Positions 34,188-43,342 of a DNA stretch of 64,000 bases are shown here, piece by piece (within the stretch, counting starts at the first letter, position 1; every line of letters begins with the position of its first letter). The notes under the pieces are model-generated. The model did not search any database. It saw nothing but the letters and a program-made list of their open reading frames with translations, and had not been told where the DNA came from. The stretch comes from Pontiellaceae bacterium B12219 (GTDB lineage Bacteria; Verrucomicrobiota; Kiritimatiellia; Kiritimatiellales; Pontiellaceae), in the NCBI GenBank assembly GCA_029432795.1, contig JARNMJ010000001.1:62001-126000 (forward strand), written 5' to 3'. The translations under genes were made by a program, and so were the position numbers.

Positions 34188-35038
34188 TGAAAAAAAAGCT
34201 GGCATGTAATTATACCGTTCTTCGTTTTCTTCCGTATCCGGAAAGCGAAGAGTTTGTGAACCTGGGTGTTGCGATGGCGTGTCCGGATCTGCATTGGTTT
34301 GATTTCCGGCTGGAAACACGGCGCGTGGATCGGATCACCAATTTTTTCCCGGAACTGAAGCACAACAAGGAATCTTTCATCGAAGGACGTAAACTGTTCA
34401 AAGAGGAGCTGGAGCGGGTTCGCGGGGTGCTCCACAACGGATATGAAAAAGGACAACCTCAGTTTAAAGAATTGGCTAAACAGTTTAATCAGACTTTTCT
34501 AACGTTGGTTCGGCCGCGGGAAGAGGCCTTTTGTTTCAGCAATCCGCGCACCTGTCTGGTGGATGATCCCGCCCAGACTTTGGAAAGCCTGTTTGAGCAT
34601 TATGTGGAGCGCGGTTTTGCCCAGCGGCAGGAATATCAGGAAACCCTGATGACGCGCCGTTTGAAAGAGGTTTTTTCCGCAAAGCAGATTCTTCGCTATT
34701 ACACCGATCACACCTTTGCCGGTGATCTTTGCACGGCACATTTTCCGTTTGTTCGTCAACAGGATAACCGTTTTACACGGGCTATCCGCCCGCTGGATTT
34801 GGATAAAAATGAAACGCATCAGATTGTCAGCCATGCGGATGCCTGGAAGAGCAAACTGGAACGCCTGAAGAGTATTCCGGAACATCCTGAAAATACGCTG
34901 TTTGTTGTCCGTAAGCCTACAGCTGGCAAGCAGCTGGATGTCTGCCGGCAGATGTGCGCAGAGCTGGAGCAGGTGGGTGCTGTGATCCTGCCGACTGAAG
35001 ATCAGACCGGTATTCTCGGTTTTGCCGAAATGCAATAA
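34187..35038 (+). CDS. DUF3037 protein
   Basis: A 283-residue protein of the DUF3037 family: NYTVLRFLPYPESEEFVNLGVAMACPD near the N-terminus is the family hallmark, followed by DRITNFFPELKHNKESFIEG. The C-terminal half is less conserved. DUF3037 genes often neighbour HipA-like kinases; the expected kinase is absent or reduced to the fragment just upstream. Function unknown. It completes the co-directional accessory block after the R-M genes. Confidence 0.82.
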   Translation: MKKKLACNYTVLRFLPYPESEEFVNLGVAMACPDLHWFDFRLETRRVDRITNFFPELKHNKESFIEGRKLFKEELERVRGVLHNGYEKGQPQFKELAKQFNQTFLTLVRPREEAFCFSNPRTCLVDDPAQTLESLFEHYVERGFAQRQEYQETLMTRRLKEVFSAKQILRYYTDHTFAGDLCTAHFPFVRQQDNRFTRAIRPLDLDKNETHQIVSHADAWKSKLERLKSIPEHPENTLFVVRKPTAGKQLDVCRQMCAELEQVGAVILPTEDQTGILGFAEMQ

Positions 35039-35047
35039 GGAATTCTC

Positions 35048-35377
35048 ATGAACAGCTTTGACGGTTTGGGTATTGTTTTTTCAACGGATAAAGGGCGGAT
35101 TAAGCCCGAAAAGAAAAAGCCGATTGCGCCGAAAGGTGACGGCATTGTTCGGGTCGGCCGCGAAACCAAAGGGCGCAAGGGCAAGGGGATGACGGTCATC
35201 ACGGGCGTTCCGCTGCATCCCGAAGGATTGAAGGATCTGGCCAAAAAGCTGAAGCAGAAATGCGGCACCGGCGGAACGGTTAAAAATCAGACCATCGAAA
35301 TTCAGGGCGATCATCGTGATCTGATGGTTTCTGAACTGCAGGCACTGGGCTACACGGTTAAAAAGGCTGGCGGTTAA
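35048..35377 (+). CDS. yciH: SUI1/eIF1-family translation factor (YciH-like)
   Basis: A 109-residue protein with the SUI1 fold: RKGKGMTVITGVPLHPEGLKDLAKKLKQKCGTGGTVKNQTIEIQGDHRDLMVSELQALGYTVKKAGG. The N-terminal ~45 residues are a basic linker. Bacterial YciH proteins act on initiation fidelity. AAGGAA precedes the ATG. A GCCTG/CAGGC hairpin without a good T run follows at 35389-35403. Confidence 0.92.
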   Translation: MNSFDGLGIVFSTDKGRIKPEKKKPIAPKGDGIVRVGRETKGRKGKGMTVITGVPLHPEGLKDLAKKLKQKCGTGGTVKNQTIEIQGDHRDLMVSELQALGYTVKKAGG

Positions 35378-35415
35378 TACCCATTAAAGCCTGTTTTTCA
35401 GGCCTGCTTTAGGGT

Positions 35416-35430
35416 TTCCAATGATTGGAA
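35416..35430. repeat. Dispersed palindrome TTCCAATGATTGGAA before idi2
   Basis: Perfect copy of TTCCAANNNTTGGAA, ending 24 bases before the isopentenyl-diphosphate isomerase start. Confidence 0.88.
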
Positions 35431-35454
35431 GATCGTTATACAGTCTTCCGAATT

Positions 35455-36483
35455 ATGGCACAAATTAACCAACGAAAACTGGATCACATCAATATTGTTT
35501 CGGAAGACCGCGCGATCGACCGAAAGCAGTGTTATTTTGATCGTATTCATCTGACGCATCGGGCCTTGCCGGAACTGAACCTTTCACAGGTCGATCCGTC
35601 CGTCCGGTTTCTGAATAAGACGCTCTCTTTTCCTTTACTCATTTCGTCGATGACCGGCGGAGCCGATGCCGAGCTCATTACAATCAACCGGAATCTTGCG
35701 ATTGCGGCGGAAGCCGAAGGTGTGGCGCTGGCGGTTGGTTCGCAACGGGTTTTCCTCTCGGATGAGGCTGCGCGCGCCAGCTTTGAATTGCGTAAGCAGG
35801 CCCCGACAGCAGTGCTGCTTGGCAACCTGGGTGCAGTGCAACTGAATTATAATGTCGGTTTTGCCGATTGTGAAGCGGCCGTGAAGGTGCTGGATGCGGA
35901 CGGCTTATATCTGCATCTCAATCCATTGCAGGAAGCCGTGCAGCCGGAGGGCGATACCGATTTTTCCGGACTTCGGGATAAAATTGCCGGGATTGTTCAA
36001 ATCTTGAAAAAGCCGGTGATTATTAAAGAAGTCGGCGCGGGTATTTCTGCGGAGGATGTTGAGCATCTGCTGGCGGCAGGCATCAGGCATGTTGATGTGG
36101 CGGGCACCGGAGGAACCTCCTGGAGCATGGTGGAAAGCCAGCGCAGTGAAAATCCGGCACTCGGAGAACTCTTTGCCGATTGGGGAATTCCGACTCCGCT
36201 GGCGCTGCAGATGATGAAGCCGTATCGGCATGAAGTGGAATTAATTGCGTCCGGCGGAATTCGAAACGGCATTGATATTGCTAAGAGTATCATCCTCGGC
36301 GCATCGCTTTGCGGAATTGCGCGGCCCTTCCTTGAGCCGGCGCGGGAATCGGCAGAAGCGGTACGCGTGGTGATTCGCCGGATTAAGCGGGAATTTACAA
36401 CGGCCATGTTTCTGCTGGGAGCGGGCTCGATTAACGATTTAAAGGGTAGAGAGGAACTCATTCTGAATGAATATTGGCATTGA
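35455..36483 (+). CDS. fni: Isopentenyl-diphosphate delta-isomerase, type II (FMN)
   Basis: A 342-residue TIM-barrel flavoenzyme interconverting IPP and DMAPP. The start at 35455 ([15 protein letters not shown]) matches the family N-terminus. Motifs: [47 protein letters not shown] and [16 protein letters not shown]. Its last 17 bases overlap the HMG-CoA synthase gene, and it is the first of four isoprenoid genes in a row. Confidence 0.93.
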   Translation: MAQINQRKLDHINIVSEDRAIDRKQCYFDRIHLTHRALPELNLSQVDPSVRFLNKTLSFPLLISSMTGGADAELITINRNLAIAAEAEGVALAVGSQRVFLSDEAARASFELRKQAPTAVLLGNLGAVQLNYNVGFADCEAAVKVLDADGLYLHLNPLQEAVQPEGDTDFSGLRDKIAGIVQILKKPVIIKEVGAGISAEDVEHLLAAGIRHVDVAGTGGTSWSMVESQRSENPALGELFADWGIPTPLALQMMKPYRHEVELIASGGIRNGIDIAKSIILGASLCGIARPFLEPARESAEAVRVVIRRIKREFTTAMFLLGAGSINDLKGREELILNEYWH

Positions 36484-37639
36484 TAAAATCAGTTTTTACA
36501 CCTCTCACTATTTTGTGGATCTGAAAACGCTCGCGGAAGCGCGCTCGGTTGAACCCGATAAATATTACATCGGGATCGGGCAGGAAAAAATGGGCATACC
36601 CGCTCCGGACGAAGATGTGGTGACGCTGGGCGGCAGTGCAGCATATCCGCTTATGCAGGATGGGGAACTTGAAGAGGTGGAGCTGCTGCTGTTTGCGACA
36701 GAAAGCGGGATCGATCAATCGAAAGCTGCGGGAATCTATGTGCATGGTCTGCTCGATATGCCTTCCCGGTGCCGATCGGTTGAGCTGAAGCAGGCCTGCT
36801 ATGGCGGCACCGCCGCCATCCAGTTGGCGATCGGTTTTGTGGCTCGGAATCCAACGAAAAAAGCGTTGGTGATTTGCTCTGATATTGCGCGCTACGAACT
36901 TGGAAGTCCCGGCGAAGCCACGCAGGGCTGCGGATCGGTGGCGATGCTGATTTCTGCGAATCCGCGCATTATGGCGATTGATCCGGAATGCGGGTATTAC
37001 ACCGAAGATGTGATGGATTTCTGGCGACCGAACTATCGCTCGGAAGCATTGGTGGATGGAAAGTATTCAACGATGGTGTATATCCATACCCTGATGGAAG
37101 CGTGGAAGCAGTATGCCGAACTTTCCGGCCGGTCTCTGAGCGATTTCGATCGATTCTGCTATCATATTCCGTTCACAAAAATGGCTGAAAAAGCCCATCA
37201 GAAACTTTGTCGGAAAAATAAGGTGGTAACCTCCCGAGAAGAAATGCAGGCGTTGTTGGAAGAGTCGCTGCGCTACAGCCGGATTACCGGCAACTGCTAT
37301 TCCGGTTCCATGTATGTGGGGCTGACCTCGCTGCTCGACACATCCGCCGAAAATCTGGCCGGGAAACGCATCGGACTCTACAGCTACGGTTCGGGCTGCG
37401 TCGGTGAATTTTTCAGCGGGGTGGTGCAACCCGGATATCAGGATCATCTGTATGGGGATCAGCATCGAAAAATGCTGGAGAACCGAACAGAACTGACGTA
37501 TCAACAATACGAAGATATCTTTAATTACGGCGTTCCGACCGATGGCGGGGAATATGTTTTTCCGCAGTATAAAACCGGGCCGTTCCGGTTTTCAGGCATC
37601 AGTCAGCATAAACGCGAATATGAATCGTTGGTGGATTAG
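36467..37639 (+). CDS. mvaS: Hydroxymethylglutaryl-CoA synthase
   Basis: A 390-residue thiolase-fold enzyme condensing acetyl-CoA and acetoacetyl-CoA. It begins [19 protein letters not shown]. The catalytic Cys is near residue 111 in ELKQACYGGTAA, the conserved His near 235 in YHIPFTKMAEKAH, and Glu near 78 in ATESGIDQSKA. Bacterial MvaS size is normal. It overlaps the isomerase gene and is followed three bases later by mevalonate kinase. Confidence 0.94.
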   Translation: MNIGIDKISFYTSHYFVDLKTLAEARSVEPDKYYIGIGQEKMGIPAPDEDVVTLGGSAAYPLMQDGELEEVELLLFATESGIDQSKAAGIYVHGLLDMPSRCRSVELKQACYGGTAAIQLAIGFVARNPTKKALVICSDIARYELGSPGEATQGCGSVAMLISANPRIMAIDPECGYYTEDVMDFWRPNYRSEALVDGKYSTMVYIHTLMEAWKQYAELSGRSLSDFDRFCYHIPFTKMAEKAHQKLCRKNKVVTSREEMQALLEESLRYSRITGNCYSGSMYVGLTSLLDTSAENLAGKRIGLYSYGSGCVGEFFSGVVQPGYQDHLYGDQHRKMLENRTELTYQQYEDIFNYGVPTDGGEYVFPQYKTGPFRFSGISQHKREYESLVD

Positions 37640-37642
37640 CAT

Positions 37643-38647
37643 ATGAAAGCAGTTGCTCCGGGTAAAATAATTTTAAGCGGTGAACATGCGGTGGTATACG
37701 GAAAACCGGCCGTCGCGATGGCCATCGACCGCAGCGCTGTTTTTGAAATGACCCCGCAGGAAGGCGATCAGATTTCATTTGATATTCCGGGGGTTGATTC
37801 GAGCGAATCCCACACGCTGCTGGCCTTGCGCGATCTGAAGCGCCGGGTTGAAAAAAAATATCATGAATTCCTGAGCGGCGATATCGGCATCGGTTATGTG
37901 CTTGGCGCGCCGGTTGATTTGTTTCGTTTTGCTTTTATTCACACCTTGGACGGACTGCATCGGCAGCTCGATTCCGGGATGGTGATGAAGTTGCGTTCCA
38001 GCATTCCGGTTGGTTGCGGGATGGGCTCTTCAGCAGCCACCGTATTGAGCGAAATCCGGGCGATGGGCCATTACCTGCGCGTTGATTTCAAGCCGGACTG
38101 GTATTATGAATACAGTCTGGAAGCTGAAAAAATGCAGCATGGTAAACCGAGCGGTGTCGATTCGTATATTTCGCTGCACGGCGGTTGCGCCCGTTTTCAG
38201 AACGGCCAGGCCACTCCGATTTCATTGCCCCGCGCCAGGATGTTTATGGTGCAGACCGGTATCCCGATGTCCACCACCGGCGAGTGCGTTATGGAAGTCG
38301 AACGTCAGTTCGGCAGCAGCGCCATCTGGAATGAATTTGAGGATGTCACGAATGCATTTGAAGATGCCATTCGCAGAAATCAGGAACAGAAGCTGCACTG
38401 GCTCGTTCGCGAAAATAATCGGTTGCTGAGCGCCATCGGCGTGGTGCCGAAAACGGTCCAGCAGTTCATTGCGGAAATTGAACAGTGGGGCGGATCCGCC
38501 AAAGTCTGCGGAGCCGGTTCGGTGGTTGGCGAGAAGGGCGGTATTGTGTTGGTTTTTGCAGATCGTGCGCCGGTTCAGCTGTGTGAAAAATACGGCTATT
38601 CGGTGTCGCCCGTACGCGGCGACCCGCTCGGAACGCGCATCGTCTGA
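37643..38647 (+). CDS. Mevalonate kinase (GHMP)
   Basis: A 334-residue GHMP kinase. MKAVAPGKIILSGEHAVVYGKPAVAMAIDR is diagnostic of mevalonate kinases. The ATP-binding loop is VGCGMGSSAAT near residue 125, the catalytic Asp is in GKPSGVDSYISLHGG near 172, and motif 3 is SAKVCGAGSV. It phosphorylates mevalonate, between HMG-CoA reductase (not in the window) and the phosphomevalonate step. Confidence 0.9.
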   Translation: MKAVAPGKIILSGEHAVVYGKPAVAMAIDRSAVFEMTPQEGDQISFDIPGVDSSESHTLLALRDLKRRVEKKYHEFLSGDIGIGYVLGAPVDLFRFAFIHTLDGLHRQLDSGMVMKLRSSIPVGCGMGSSAATVLSEIRAMGHYLRVDFKPDWYYEYSLEAEKMQHGKPSGVDSYISLHGGCARFQNGQATPISLPRARMFMVQTGIPMSTTGECVMEVERQFGSSAIWNEFEDVTNAFEDAIRRNQEQKLHWLVRENNRLLSAIGVVPKTVQQFIAEIEQWGGSAKVCGAGSVVGEKGGIVLVFADRAPVQLCEKYGYSVSPVRGDPLGTRIV

Positions 38648-38766
38648 TACGATAGTGATGCAAATGGAACAGTCGGAATAATTTAAAATCCTGTTCCGAA
38701 GAACATTGATTCTGCTGCCAGTTAATCTGCCGAACTGAAACGTAAAGGAAAGTGCTTTAAAAAATC

Positions 38767-39699
38767 ATGGCTGAGATCGCCGTCATCAAAACTTCAGCCC
38801 CCGGCAGCCTGATGTTGCTCGGCGAGCACGCGGTGCTTCACGGTAAACGGGCGCTGGTTGGAGCCATCAACCGTCGCATCACGGTTGAACTTTTCCAAAC
38901 CTTGGAAAAAACCGTGCGGATTAGGTCCGGCCTTGGGACGTATGAAGCCCCTTTGCACGAACTGAGTGATCATCCTTCTTTACGTTTTGTTCTTCAGGCC
39001 ATCCGGCAGCACGCGGATCAGATTCCCGGTGGTTTTGATCTGGTGATTGAATCCGAGTTTTCAGCGGATATCGGATTCGGTTCTTCGGCAGCGGTAACGG
39101 TGGCGACACACGCGGCGCTTTTGTTTTGGATACAGGGAAAAGCGCCTGTGCAGGAATGCTTGTTTAATGCATCATTGAAAACGGTGCATACGGTTCAGGG
39201 GCGGGGTTCGGGGGCCGATCTGGCGGCCAGCGTTTTCGGGGGGATTGTGGGCTATACCGTTGATCCGGATTTTCTGCCGGTTGAAGTTTCTATTCCGCTG
39301 ACGGCGGTTTATTGCGGATATAAAACGCCGACGGCAGATGTGATTCTTCGCGTTGAACAATTGCGGTCGGAAGATCCCGAGAAATATCGGCGCATCTATG
39401 AAGAAATGGGTGCATCTGCGCTGGCCGCAATTTCCAGCCTTCGGAACCATGACTTTCCGGCCTTTGGAAAAATCCTGAACCGGAACCAGGAACTTATGGA
39501 TGAAATAGGCGTGAATACCCCGGAGCTGCAGGAAATTGTCAGTGCGCTTCAGCGGACTCCGGAAATCTGCGGCGCAAAAATTTCGGGCTCCGGGCTGGGC
39601 GATTGCGCCATCGGTATTGGTGTTGCGGATTCGGTGGAGCTGGATTATCCGGTTTACCAGTTGGAAATTACGGCGACAGGGTGTGAGTGTCATGGCTGA
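38767..39699 (+). CDS. Second GHMP kinase (mevalonate/phosphomevalonate kinase-like)
   Basis: A 310-residue GHMP kinase: KTSAPGSLMLLGEHAVLHGKRALVGAINRR, IGFGSSAAVTVAT near residue 103, GRGSGADLAASVFGG near 146, and AKISGSGLGDCAIG near 278. Similarity to mevalonate kinase is clear, but with a dedicated one upstream this copy more likely serves the next phosphorylation or a variant step. No diphosphomevalonate decarboxylase is in the window. The gene contains a perfect TTCCAA palindrome (38893-38907). It overlaps the ion-channel gene by eight bases. Confidence 0.85.
   Translation: MAEIAVIKTSAPGSLMLLGEHAVLHGKRALVGAINRRITVELFQTLEKTVRIRSGLGTYEAPLHELSDHPSLRFVLQAIRQHADQIPGGFDLVIESEFSADIGFGSSAAVTVATHAALLFWIQGKAPVQECLFNASLKTVHTVQGRGSGADLAASVFGGIVGYTVDPDFLPVEVSIPLTAVYCGYKTPTADVILRVEQLRSEDPEKYRRIYEEMGASALAAISSLRNHDFPAFGKILNRNQELMDEIGVNTPELQEIVSALQRTPEICGAKISGSGLGDCAIGIGVADSVELDYPVYQLEITATGCECHG
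38893..38907. repeat. Dispersed palindrome TTCCAAACCTTGGAA inside the second GHMP kinase
   Basis: Perfect copy of TTCCAANNNTTGGAA in codons for LFQTLEK, the same 15-mer as after oadB. Confidence 0.88.
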
Positions 39700-40510
39700 T
39701 ACAGCGCTTAAAAATCGATTGACTGAGATCATTTTTGAAGCGGATACGCCGGCAGGCAAGGCCTTCGATGTCGGTCTGTTTGTCGCGATTCTGGTCAGCG
39801 TTGGGCTGACGATGCTGCAGAGTGTTCATTCGATTCGGGCCGCGTATGGAACGGTACTCTTTTGGCTCAATGCTGCTTTTACGGTGCTCTTCACGATTGA
39901 ATATCTGTTGAGGATCTATTGTGCCAAACGTCCGGTCCGCTATTTGCACAGCTTTTTCGGGGTGGTGGATCTGTTGGCGGTGCTGCCGTTTTATATCGGG
40001 CTGTTTATTCCGAGCACGCGTTTCCTCGATGTGATCAAGGTCCTGCGCATGCTTCGTATTTTCCGGGTGCTGAAAATGGCGCAATATGTCGGTGAAGCGG
40101 ACCTGTTGAAAAATGCACTGATGGCGAGTCGCCGGAAAATCGGTATTTTTCTGGTGGCCGTTCTGACCATCGTGATCATTATCGGTTCTTTAATGTATAT
40201 CATTGAAGGCGAAGACAACGGCTTCACCAGTATTCCGCAGGCGGTCTATTGGGCGATCGTTACGCTGACGACCGTCGGCTATGGCGATATGTCGCCGCAT
40301 ACCTCGTTGGGGCAGGCGCTCGCGGCCTGTATCATGATTATCGGCTACAGCATTATCGCCGTTCCGACCGGTATTATTACGGCGGAAATCGGTTATGCGG
40401 TGGCAAAAGATAAAAAGAAGCCGGGAACCTGTCCGTCCTGCGGACATATGGATCATGCTGCCGATGCGCTGCATTGCAATCAGTGCGGTGCAAAGCTCAC
40501 TTCGCGCTGA
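39692..40510 (+). CDS. Voltage-gated-type potassium channel with C-terminal zinc ribbon
   Basis: A 272-residue six-helix channel. Helices S1-S4 are followed by a pore. S4 carries regularly spaced arginines (RFLDVIKVLRMLRIFRVLK, residues ~109-127). The selectivity filter is TTVGYGD near residue 193. The C-terminal ~30 residues form a zinc ribbon, CPSCGHMDHAADALHCNQCG, which is unusual for bacterial Kv-like channels. It overlaps the end of the isoprenoid operon by eight bases, so it is co-transcribed with it. Confidence 0.92.
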   Translation: MADTALKNRLTEIIFEADTPAGKAFDVGLFVAILVSVGLTMLQSVHSIRAAYGTVLFWLNAAFTVLFTIEYLLRIYCAKRPVRYLHSFFGVVDLLAVLPFYIGLFIPSTRFLDVIKVLRMLRIFRVLKMAQYVGEADLLKNALMASRRKIGIFLVAVLTIVIIIGSLMYIIEGEDNGFTSIPQAVYWAIVTLTTVGYGDMSPHTSLGQALAACIMIIGYSIIAVPTGIITAEIGYAVAKDKKKPGTCPSCGHMDHAADALHCNQCGAKLTSR

Positions 40511-40775
40511 AGCGTTGATAGGCACCCTTTGCTGAAAAACAGCATTTTGTCATGAAGCGCCTTAAATATGACAGAAAGTTAATGGAAAACGGGGCGTTGG
40601 CGTCATTTTTCCCGCTTATCTTCAGTTTTTATTAACCGGCGGCAACATGGCTGTTGCAGGGGGCGGTTGTTAACTGAAAACAGCTGAAGTATTTTCAAAG
40701 TGTTAGGTTAATATTAGGCTTCTGTTTAAATATGTATTGTGTACTGTGTGACCAAACTATGCAAAGTGGCTACTA
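40511..40775. other. 265-bp gap upstream of the VTC operon
   Basis: No gene seen. The stretch nearest the VTC start is A/T-rich (TTAGGTTAATATTAGGCTTC, TTTAAATATGTATTGTG) and is the natural place for the promoter of the four-gene operon, but no confident -35/-10 pair can be assigned. Confidence 0.4.
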
Positions 40776-41603
40776 ATGATTAAGCGCAGCTCCAACAGAA
40801 TACAGGATGCGGATTTTTCGACTGAACTCGATCGGTTTGAAGCGAAGTATATTATTCCGCGTCAGCTGGTTGAACCGATCAAGGCCTTCATCCGCCCGTA
40901 TTGCGTGATGGATAAACATTGCGAAAAGGCCGGCGGCCGATACTTCATTAATACACTGCAGATGGACAGCCCGGCCTTATCGTTGCATCGGGCAAAGGAA
41001 TGGGAGGCGGCGCACCGGTTTAAATTACGCGTTCGGACCTATGGGAAGCCGCCCGGCGATGCACCTGTTTTTCTTGAGATCAAACGGAAATATTTCGAGC
41101 GGGTTATTAAATCGCGGGCCTGCATTCCTTTTGAAGCATGGAAGCCGGGCATCTTAAACCGCCATGTGGATGAACTGAATCTCAAATCAGTCAAAGAGCG
41201 TGAAGCTTTTCGTGAGTTTGTTCGGCTGGCGGATGAAATCGATGCCGCTCCGCTGGTGTATGTCCGCTACAGCCGGGAGGCCTACTCCGGGATTTTCGAC
41301 CACTATGCCCGGATCACTTTCGATTCCAAACTGTGTTATCAGCCGGTATTCGATATGTATAACTGGGGGGGGAACGGGCGTTTTATATCGATGGATAGCG
41401 GGCTGGTCCGGAACCGGAAGGAATCGAGCCTCGTGCTGGAAGTGAAATGTACCGAGCAGGTTCCGACCTGGATGGTGGAGCTGGTTCAGGAGTTTGATCT
41501 GATCCGCTGTGGTAATTGTAAATATTCCACGGCGATCTGGATGGAAAATTTACTGACGGGTAAAGGGGATGCTCCCTTTGCTGATGAATTTATGGATGAT
41601 TAG
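40776..41603 (+). CDS. VTC-domain polyphosphate polymerase
   Basis: A 275-residue protein with a complete VTC catalytic tunnel of the CYTH/TTM type. Basic and acidic positions expected for polyphosphate synthesis are present: ELDRFEAKYIIP (E, K), RFKLRVRTYG, PVFLEIKRK (ExK), YVRYSREAY, RITFDSKL (R..D) and SLVLEVKC (ExK). In yeast Vtc4 this domain makes polyphosphate from ATP. It is soluble here, with no membrane span, and probably docks on the DUF4956 membrane protein encoded next. First gene of a four-gene operon. Confidence 0.88.
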   Translation: MIKRSSNRIQDADFSTELDRFEAKYIIPRQLVEPIKAFIRPYCVMDKHCEKAGGRYFINTLQMDSPALSLHRAKEWEAAHRFKLRVRTYGKPPGDAPVFLEIKRKYFERVIKSRACIPFEAWKPGILNRHVDELNLKSVKEREAFREFVRLADEIDAAPLVYVRYSREAYSGIFDHYARITFDSKLCYQPVFDMYNWGGNGRFISMDSGLVRNRKESSLVLEVKCTEQVPTWMVELVQEFDLIRCGNCKYSTAIWMENLLTGKGDAPFADEFMDD

Positions 41604-41614
41604 AGGAGTTGGCT

Positions 41615-42313
41615 ATGAATGGGAGTCTCGGGGATCTGTTGACTGCAGCTGGCAGTGCACAGAGTCTAAGTCTGCAGCACGTCATTTCGGCGATGCTGCT
41701 GAGTTTTGTTTTATGTTCTGTCATTGCGAAATTATATCAGGTGACCTTTCAGTCGTTGTCCTATTCCCGGGCTTTTGTACACACGCTGATTCTTGGCGGC
41801 ATGATTACCTGTATGGTGATGATGTCGATGGGCGATAGCCTGGCCCGGGGAATCGGCGTGCTGGGGGCACTTTCGCTGATTCGTTTCCGGACGGTGGTTC
41901 GCGATCCGCGGGACATGATGTTTCTGTTTGCCGCGCTCGGTCTGGGCATTGCGTGCGGAGCCGGAATGTTTGCGGTGGCAATTGCCGGATGCATGCTGTT
42001 GAGCGCCGTGATTGTGCTGTTGCACTGGGCTCCGTTTGCCACCCGGCGGCGCTACGAAGCGATGCTCCGGTTTCTGGTGGAAACCGATAATGAAGAAGCT
42101 CGCGCCGATGTGGATGCCATTATGGCGGAGTGCTGTTCTGCATATATGCTGCTGGCCATGCGTGAAGCCGTGCAGGGGGATCTGCTCGAATATTCCTATC
42201 AGGTTCGTCTGATCGATCCATCGTATCAGGTGGATCTGGTGAAAAAAATGGAAGCACTCGGATCGATTGCCGAAGTGAATTTAGTGATGCAGCGTACAAC
42301 CGTTGAACTGTAA
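41615..42313 (+). CDS. DUF4956 membrane protein
   Basis: A 232-residue protein. The start at 41615 has GAGGAG upstream. Four hydrophobic helices lie in residues ~22-135 (HVISAMLLSFVLCSVIAKLY, AFVHTLILGGMITCMVMMSM, MMFLFAALGLGIACGAGMFAVAIAGCMLLSAVIVLL). The family motif GALSLIRFRTVVRDPRDMMFLF sits between them. A ~90-residue cytoplasmic domain follows. DUF4956 genes are regularly next to VTC-domain genes in bacteria, where it is thought to be the membrane partner. Role in transport unproven. Confidence 0.85.
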   Translation: MNGSLGDLLTAAGSAQSLSLQHVISAMLLSFVLCSVIAKLYQVTFQSLSYSRAFVHTLILGGMITCMVMMSMGDSLARGIGVLGALSLIRFRTVVRDPRDMMFLFAALGLGIACGAGMFAVAIAGCMLLSAVIVLLHWAPFATRRRYEAMLRFLVETDNEEARADVDAIMAECCSAYMLLAMREAVQGDLLEYSYQVRLIDPSYQVDLVKKMEALGSIAEVNLVMQRTTVEL

Positions 42314-42325
42314 AGAGGACGTATT

Positions 42326-43342
42326 ATGACCAGGAAAGATTTTAAACGTCCTCCCTTGCGCCATCGCAGCCGGCATAGAATCCGTCAGCTTTTTAACGGC
42401 TGGCCGTGGATTATCTGGCTGGGAGCTGCGATTGGTGTTCTGGTTCTTTTGCCGGGCGGTATGAACCGGATTCGTTTTTATGGTGTTGCGGAACGAACGT
42501 ATGAATATGTTTCGCCGCTGGAAAGCGGCCGCATTATTTCCCTGAATGTCAATTTGGGCGATCCGGTGTATGCTGGCCAGTTGGTTGCGGAACTTGATAA
42601 TGCATCGTTGGCGGCGGAGCTGCTGATGGACCGGGCTTCGCTGATGAAAACACGCGATAAAGTGCATTCCATCCGGTACGAGCTGGAAAGCATTAAATTG
42701 GAACAGGCAAAAGTGCAGGGCGAGCTCGATATACTGGAAAGTCAGTGGCGGCGGACGCAGGAGTTGCGCGAGAAGAAGCTGATTCTTGAGCAGGATGTGG
42801 AAGATCTCAGCCCGCAGATTGCCGCCATAAAAAATACGCTCACGTACTATCCGGGAATGATTCAGCAGCTTGAAAGGCGGCTTGCACTCACCGAAGAGGA
42901 AACCAAGCTGTTTGATTCTCAGGAGCTGAAAAATATACAGGATGCGCAGAAGCAGCTCAAAGCGCAGACTGCCGGGGTAGTGGCAGAAGTGCTGCAGCAA
43001 CCGGGCGATGTGGTCGATACGGGCGATCCTATCGTTCGGATCAGTAATGTTTCGACCAGCCGGATTATCGCATTTATGCCGGAAGAAAATCTGATGGATA
43101 TTGCGGAGGGGGAGCGGTGCCGAATTATCACCTCCTCCAGCCGGAATGTCTATGATGGTAAAGTCATCACGGTGACTGCTGATATCAGAAAGCTCCCGGT
43201 ATTCACCGGTTTCGGCGATCAGATTCTGCGGGGCCGACGGATTGTGATTCAACTGGATGAGGGCACAACGCTGATTCCGGGGGAACAGGTCGTCGTGGTT
43301 CCCGATGTGTCGCTGCTCGAACAATGGTTTGGAAGAAAATGA
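42326..43342 (+). CDS. HlyD-type periplasmic adaptor
   Basis: A 338-residue membrane-fusion protein. A cytoplasmic basic N-terminus (RRKxRPPLRHRSRHRIR-like) is followed by one span (WIIWLGAAIGVLVLLPGG, residues ~31-48). A biotinyl-lipoyl-like half (VSPLESGRIISLNVNLGDPVYAGQLVAELDN) follows, then a long alpha-hairpin (residues ~95-210) and the second lipoyl half (AQTAGVVAEVLQQPGDVVDTGDPIVRISN). It would link an inner-membrane machine to the TolC-like protein encoded next. The VTC/DUF4956 pair is the only candidate partner in the operon. Confidence 0.9.
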   Translation: MTRKDFKRPPLRHRSRHRIRQLFNGWPWIIWLGAAIGVLVLLPGGMNRIRFYGVAERTYEYVSPLESGRIISLNVNLGDPVYAGQLVAELDNASLAAELLMDRASLMKTRDKVHSIRYELESIKLEQAKVQGELDILESQWRRTQELREKKLILEQDVEDLSPQIAAIKNTLTYYPGMIQQLERRLALTEEETKLFDSQELKNIQDAQKQLKAQTAGVVAEVLQQPGDVVDTGDPIVRISNVSTSRIIAFMPEENLMDIAEGERCRIITSSSRNVYDGKVITVTADIRKLPVFTGFGDQILRGRRIVIQLDEGTTLIPGEQVVVVPDVSLLEQWFGRK

